Part shown: positions 14,759 through 17,448 of the stretch, in pieces | Layout of the letters: each line of letters opens with the position of its first letter | How positions within the stretch are numbered: the stretch's first letter is position 1 | Assembly: GCA_012511315.1 (NCBI GenBank) | Contig: JAAZGI010000093.1 | Coordinates: 1 to 17,448, forward strand | DNA: 17,448 nucleotides | Origin: Clostridium sp. | GTDB taxonomy: Bacteria > Bacillota > Clostridia > Clostridiales > Clostridiaceae | Direction: 5' to 3' | The notes under the pieces: generated by a model | Databases searched by the model: none | What the model was told of the DNA's origin: nothing | What the model saw: only the letters and a program-made list of their open reading frames with translations | Made by a program: the position numbers and the translations under genes

Positions 14759-15621
14759 AACTCCACCACTTCCCTGCCTCTTTTTTCAAAGACTTGAGCC
14801 AAAAGTTTTCTTTCTCCACCTTGGCCAGCTACTAACTTTTGATGAATCACCACCGATAAGACGCTATCGACAAATTCAGGCATGGCAGTTAATGAAGCCA
14901 AGCGCATGCGAGTTAAGTCATAGTCCCCTGAATGAAGGGTGGTAATCACGGGGTGCCCTGACAAGGCAGCTCGGAGACACTGCTCGCAGGTGCTTCGACC
15001 ACGAATCTCGCCAATGGCAATATAATCTGGATCCTGGCGTAGGGAGGCAAAGATGGCTCGTTCATAATCCAAGCCAATGCCTTCATTTAACGACACCTCT
15101 AAGGTGCCAGGAATCGAGATCTCAACGGGGTCTTCGATGGACACGACCTTATGACCCTTTTCAATTAAAAACCGAACCAAGGCTTTTAAGGTGGTACTTT
15201 TCCCAGAACCCGTCTCGCCACTCACCACAAAGAGAGAAAAACCATTTTCAATTCGCTCCATGAGAAGGTTTAATTGTTCTTTTGAAAACCCTAATTCCGG
15301 TAGACTAAGCGAATGATTGGAAAACAGCCTAATGGTAAGGGCTTCCCCATAAATTCCCTTTAAAGTTGAAACCCTAAGTTGACGGCCGCCTGAATCGTCA
15401 ATGATCCCATCTTGAGGTAAGCGTTTCTCACTGATGTTTAAACCGGCGCGAAGTTTAACCCGTTGCAAAAGCACCCCATAATCGTCTCGACTTAAAGGTA
15501 GTTCATCTTTTAGGCCTCCGGGCATTCGGTATCGAACCAGCACCTCATCTTTTTGTGGAATGAAGTGGATGTCTGAAACAGGCTCTAAATCAAGTTTAGA
15601 AATAAAAAAGTCAATATCCAT
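14755..15621 (-). CDS. type IV pilus/type II secretion assembly ATPase (GspE/ComGA family, compact)
   Basis: This hexameric ATPase powers pilin extrusion. The 288 residues carry a reduced N-terminal domain (SDIHFIPQKDEVLVRYRMPG, 16-35). Walker A GETGSGKST is at 135-143, the Asp box SIEDPVE at 161-167, Walker B DPDYIAIGEIRG at 197-208 and the His box TTLHSG at 227-232. The long N1 domain and the tetracysteine zinc motif of GspE are missing; ComGA is similarly compact, though B. subtilis ComGA is longer (about 356). Pilus-retraction PilT is a less likely alternative because pilin genes follow. The ATG at 15621 follows GGGAGG by 7 nt, and both sit within a strong inverted repeat. It is the first gene of the six-gene operon. 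Confidence 0.92.
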   Translation of the reverse strand: MDIDFFISKLDLEPVSDIHFIPQKDEVLVRYRMPGGLKDELPLSRDDYGVLLQRVKLRAGLNISEKRLPQDGIIDDSGGRQLRVSTLKGIYGEALTIRLFSNHSLSLPELGFSKEQLNLLMERIENGFSLFVVSGETGSGKSTTLKALVRFLIEKGHKVVSIEDPVEISIPGTLEVSLNEGIGLDYERAIFASLRQDPDYIAIGEIRGRSTCEQCLRAALSGHPVITTLHSGDYDLTRMRLASLTAMPEFVDSVLSVVIHQKLVAGQGGERKLLAQVFEKRGREVVEL

Positions 15622-15655
15622 GTCTTGTCCTCCCTAGACATTATGGATATTGACT
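15609..15655 (-). promoter_or_regulatory. hairpin enclosing ribosome site and start codon of the pilus ATPase gene
   Basis: A perfect 13-bp inverted repeat (15609-15621 and 15643-15655) surrounds the ribosome site. In the mRNA the 3' arm contains the AUG and codons 2-4. An alternative register adds an inner AUGUCU/AGACAU stem and leaves the 10-nt loop AGGGAGGACA, which displays GGGAGG. Such a fold should limit translation until melted or bound. The loop has GGA in a hairpin loop, the type of site recognised by CsrA. As DNA it could also be an operator. Confidence 0.7.
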
Positions 15656-15679
15656 CCTTCTTTTAAACGATATTCAATT

Positions 15680-15707
15680 ATTTTATGCAATTGAAAGATT
15701 CACTCAA
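15680..15707 (-). promoter_or_regulatory. candidate promoter of the ComG-like operon
   Basis: On the minus strand TTGAGT (plus 15702-15707) and TAAAAT (plus 15680-15685) are separated by 16 nt. Transcription from near 15673 would give a leader of about 52 nt including the entire start-codon hairpin. No terminator is visible after murQ, so read-through from murQ is also possible. Confidence 0.5.
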
Positions 15708-15759
15708 AAAAGCTGTGATTTAAAATAATGATCTGATTTTTTAGACTCAGTATAAATTG

Positions 15760-16704
15760 TTACTCAAACAAAGGGTGATGGTTGCCTTCCTGATGTTCTT
15801 GCTGGCAAAGTTCATCCCTCAGGCAAGCTTTAATATCATTGTCATAGGTTTCTAAAAGTTTTTGTGCTTGGTTCACTGTTAATCCGCCGAGCCCCATTAA
15901 AATTGCTAGTCTCGTATTGCCATTGCTCATGTTAAGGAGTTCTTCTGCTTTTGTATTCTCCACATCTAAGGCTTGAGCAACCACACGGGTGCGCCGATTA
16001 TGCAACTTAACGTTGGAAGGTTTGATGTCGATCATTAAATTTTCATAAACTTTTCCAAGTTTTATCATCACGCCTGTGGAAATCATATTTAGCACCATCT
16101 TGTGGGCTGTTGCAGATTTCATGCGAGTGGAACCAGTAATGGCTTCAGGACCGACCACCGATGCGATTATAATATCTGCGATTTGAGAAAGTTCTGACTC
16201 ACTGGTACAGGTCAATGCAATGGTAGGACTACCTAGCCTTTTGGCATATTCCATGGCTCCTGTCACATAAGGGGTTGTGCCTGAAGAAGAGATCCCAAGC
16301 AAAACATCATCCGCTGTAAAGTTAATGTGCTTAAGTTCTTCCACTCCCATAAACTTATCGTCCTGGGCACTACTTACAGAGTGGATTAAGGCTTCCTCGC
16401 CACCGGCTAGAAATGCTATAATCCGTCCCGGTTCAACACCATAAGCGTTGCAAACTTCTGACGCGTCAAGAATCCCGATACGTCCAGAGGTGCCGGCGCC
16501 CATGTAGATTAAACGCCCCCCTGCTTTCATCATGTCATAAATTAGGTCCACAGCTTTGGCAATTTGAGGAATCTCGGCTTCTACAGCTCCTGCCACTAAC
16601 TTATCTTCCTCATTAAAAAGCTTGAGCATTTCAATGGTTGATACCTGATCAATATGAATCGTTTTTGGATTTCTTTGCTCTGTAATCATATATTGATTTT
16701 TCAA
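15760..16704 (-). CDS. murQ: MurQ-family N-acetylmuramic acid 6-phosphate etherase, catalytic Glu114 replaced by Gln
   Basis: MurQ cleaves the D-lactyl ether of MurNAc-6-phosphate to GlcNAc-6-phosphate in cell-wall recycling. The SIS domain shows MGAGTSGRIGILDASE at 68-83 with catalytic Glu83, GISSSGTTPYV, and GSTRMKSATAHKMVLNM further on. A C-terminal UBA-like helical part (TKAEELLNMSNGN...) follows. The expected second catalytic residue, E. coli Glu114 in GAED, is Gln114 in SSAQD. The start is probably TTG at 16704 (314 residues), 8 nt after AAGGAGG; GTG at 16713 is too close to that site. No MurP-type PTS or MurNAc regulator is adjacent. If the Gln is disabling, a regulatory sugar-phosphate-binding role like the related GCKR family is an alternative. 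Confidence 0.9.
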   Translation of the reverse strand: MKNQYMITEQRNPKTIHIDQVSTIEMLKLFNEEDKLVAGAVEAEIPQIAKAVDLIYDMMKAGGRLIYMGAGTSGRIGILDASEVCNAYGVEPGRIIAFLAGGEEALIHSVSSAQDDKFMGVEELKHINFTADDVLLGISSSGTTPYVTGAMEYAKRLGSPTIALTCTSESELSQIADIIIASVVGPEAITGSTRMKSATAHKMVLNMISTGVMIKLGKVYENLMIDIKPSNVKLHNRRTRVVAQALDVENTKAEELLNMSNGNTRLAILMGLGGLTVNQAQKLLETYDNDIKACLRDELCQQEHQEGNHHPLFE

Positions 16705-16850
16705 ATGAAACACCTCCTTACCGTACTTTAATTATACTTTATATTAGATCGCATAGAAGCAGAAATGAAAAAGGTGACAATATGTTATTATAGTTAGTAT
16801 AGCAGATATAAAATGTTTACTTCCGTTACAAGCTTGGCCTTATGTCTGAT

Positions 16851-16887
16851 GAAATCACTTGTTTTTTTGATAAAAGCAAATGATTTC
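16851..16887. repeat. long hairpin, 16-bp stem
   Basis: GAAATCACTTG (16851-16861) pairs with CAAATGATTTC (16877-16887) with one mismatch. The stem continues inward through one wobble and four T-A pairs to a 5-nt loop (16867-16871). No T-run follows on either strand, so a terminator is unlikely. It may belong to an untranslated RNA or be an operator-like palindrome. Confidence 0.6.
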
Positions 16888-16961
16888 CTGTAAGAGTTTT
16901 GAAAGGGAAGCAAAAGTAATCATGAGTCCCAGTGATTCATTAAACAAGTCAAGAAATAAAG

Positions 16962-17040
16962 CACCTATGAAACAAATACCTGTGAAACAAAATAAGTGTG
17001 AAACAAAATAAGTGTGAAATAAAAGCACCTATGAAACAAA
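16962..17040. repeat. tandem repeat, five imperfect copies of about 16 bp
   Basis: The anchor TGAAAC (TGAAAT in one copy) occurs at 16968, 16983, 16999, 17015 and 17032, so the periods are 15, 16, 16 and 17. The unit resembles tgtgaaacaaaataag; the outer copies read cacctatgaaacaaa. No relation to the tandem repeat at 11204-11291 is obvious. Confidence 0.75.
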
Positions 17041-17121
17041 GTACTTAAAAAAAAGTATAAAAACTCTACAATAACACAGCAATGCAGACTCAGGTATATA
17101 GAGATTACTAAAACATATGGC

Positions 17122-17166
17122 TATCTAGCAAAGAGATACAAGCATATCGTATCTAGCAAAGAGATA
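17122..17166. repeat. duplicated 17-bp palindromic motif TATCT-N7-AGATA
   Basis: The 17-bp sequence tatctagcaaagagata is present exactly at 17122-17138 and 17150-17166, 28 bp apart. Each copy has 5-bp inverted arms around a 7-nt centre. Two identical dyads in the upstream region of rqcH look like a regulator site pair, but no regulator can be named. Confidence 0.65.
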
Positions 17167-17295
17167 AACAAATACCGCTAACTTATCCATGAAATATCTT
17201 TGAGCCTTTTGTGGAATTTCAAAAAAATATTGATTAAATGGCAAGGGTATTTCAGTTTAAAAGTTTAAAAGTTTTAAGTTTATAAATTAGAAAGG

Positions 17296-17328
17296 ATAAT
17301 GGCATCCATAAAATTTAGAGGCCATTAT
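17296..17328 (+). promoter_or_regulatory. inverted repeat in the rqcH leader
   Basis: ATAATGGC (17296-17303) and GCCATTAT (17321-17328) are perfect 8-bp arms around 17 nt. The right arm ends 3 nt before AGGGTG, the ribosome site of rqcH, so a hairpin or bound protein here could affect initiation. The function is unproven. Confidence 0.5.
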
Positions 17329-17341
17329 ATAGGGTGACAAT

Positions 17342-17448
17342 ATGGCCTTTGACGGTCTTTTTTTACAATCAATAACAAGGGAATTACAGAGTTCGATCCT
17401 TAACGCTCGAGCCGATAAGGTGCATCAGCCTGAGAAGGATGAGATTAT
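17342..17448 (+). CDS. rqcH: RqcH/NFACT family protein, 5' part only
   Basis: The first 35 codons are visible; the gene runs off the right edge. MAFDGLFLQSITRELQ followed by an ARADKVHQPEKDEI-type segment is the characteristic NFACT N-terminus (B. subtilis YloA/RqcH starts similarly, MSFDGMF...). RqcH binds split 50S subunits carrying stalled peptidyl-tRNA and adds C-terminal alanine tails that mark the nascent chain for degradation. It was formerly annotated as fibronectin-binding protein FbpA. The ATG at 17342 follows AGGGTG with about 5 nt of spacing. It is divergent from murQ, with 637 bp between the two starts. The identification rests on a short but distinctive N-terminus. Confidence 0.85.
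   Translation, partial: MAFDGLFLQSITRELQSSILNARADKVHQPEKDEI

Larger units (their letters stand above)
16705..17341. other. AT-rich divergent intergenic region between murQ and rqcH
   Basis: No gene is supported. On the murQ side there are two minus-strand TATAAT matches (plus 16731-16736 and 16787-16792) without strong -35 partners. The region holds a 16-bp-stem hairpin (16851-16887), a tandem repeat of about 16 bp (16962-17040), a duplicated palindromic motif (17122-17166), a GTTTAAAA-type run (about 17255-17285) and an inverted repeat just before rqcH (17296-17328). No clear rqcH promoter was seen. The repeat density is high for a housekeeping intergenic region. Confidence 0.6.

Noticed and set aside
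15622..15759. Terminator after murQ
   Set aside because: Only 3-4 bp stems are found and none is followed by a U-tract.
17122..17166. CRISPR-like direct repeats
   Set aside because: Only two copies of a 17-bp unit with an 11-bp gap and no cas genes; repeats and spacers are far too short.
1..17448. tRNA, rRNA, insertion sequence or prophage genes
   Set aside because: No tRNA cloverleaf, rRNA-like segment, transposase or phage gene was recognised in any part of the window.

Overview
The window looks like a chromosomal segment of a low-to-moderate-GC Gram-positive bacterium of the Clostridia. The order Asp23-nusB-folD-xseA-xseB-ispA-dxs-tlyA-nadK-argR-recN, just downstream of efp, is the classic Firmicutes arrangement (Bacillus subtilis efp-acc-yqhY-nusB-folD-xseAB-ispA-dxs-yqxC-ahrC-recN-spoIVB-spo0A). 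Here accBC are absent and nadK is inserted, as in clostridia. Strong GGAGG ribosome sites and the TTG/GTG starts fit. FolD has lost its cyclohydrolase lysine, which is compatible with an acetogen-like or other clostridial host carrying a separate FchA. The genus cannot be fixed from the sequence.

Layout. Positions 1-357 hold the possible first codons of a minus-strand gene at the left edge (spoIVB or spo0A by synteny), its leader region, and the terminator of the large operon. Positions 358-10750 are eleven tightly packed minus-strand genes, mostly overlapping or with gaps of 8-10 bp, read from a good promoter at about 10797-10826 and ending at the terminator near 252-287. The one loose joint is a 165-bp gap between nusB and folD. 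Positions 10751-11369 are non-coding, with clustered ATGCAT motifs, a five-copy tandem repeat and the efp terminator. Positions 11370-11927 are efp with its own promoter. Positions 12134-15621 are a compact six-gene type IV pilus/competence-like (ComG-like) operon: ATPase, platform protein and four short pilin-like proteins. Positions 15760-16704 are murQ. Positions 16705-17341 are an AT-rich divergent intergenic region with several repeats and hairpins. The window ends in the first 35 codons of plus-strand rqcH.

How the genes fit together. The long operon joins housekeeping functions: transcription antitermination (NusB), C1-folate metabolism (FolD), exonuclease VII (XseAB), isoprenoid supply (Dxs, IspA), rRNA methylation (TlyA), NADP synthesis (NadK), arginine regulation (ArgR) and recombinational repair (RecN). 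EF-P and RqcH both deal with stalled ribosomes. The pilus-like operon would build a DNA-uptake or secretion pseudopilus, but no major ComGC pilin or prepilin peptidase is in the window.

The points most worth a second look are: a 13-bp perfect inverted repeat that puts the ribosome-binding site of the pilus ATPase in a loop and its AUG in a stem; FolD lacking two cyclohydrolase residues; MurQ with Gln where the catalytic Glu114 is expected; NusB with a 134-residue acidic tail; and the repeat-rich intergenic regions.
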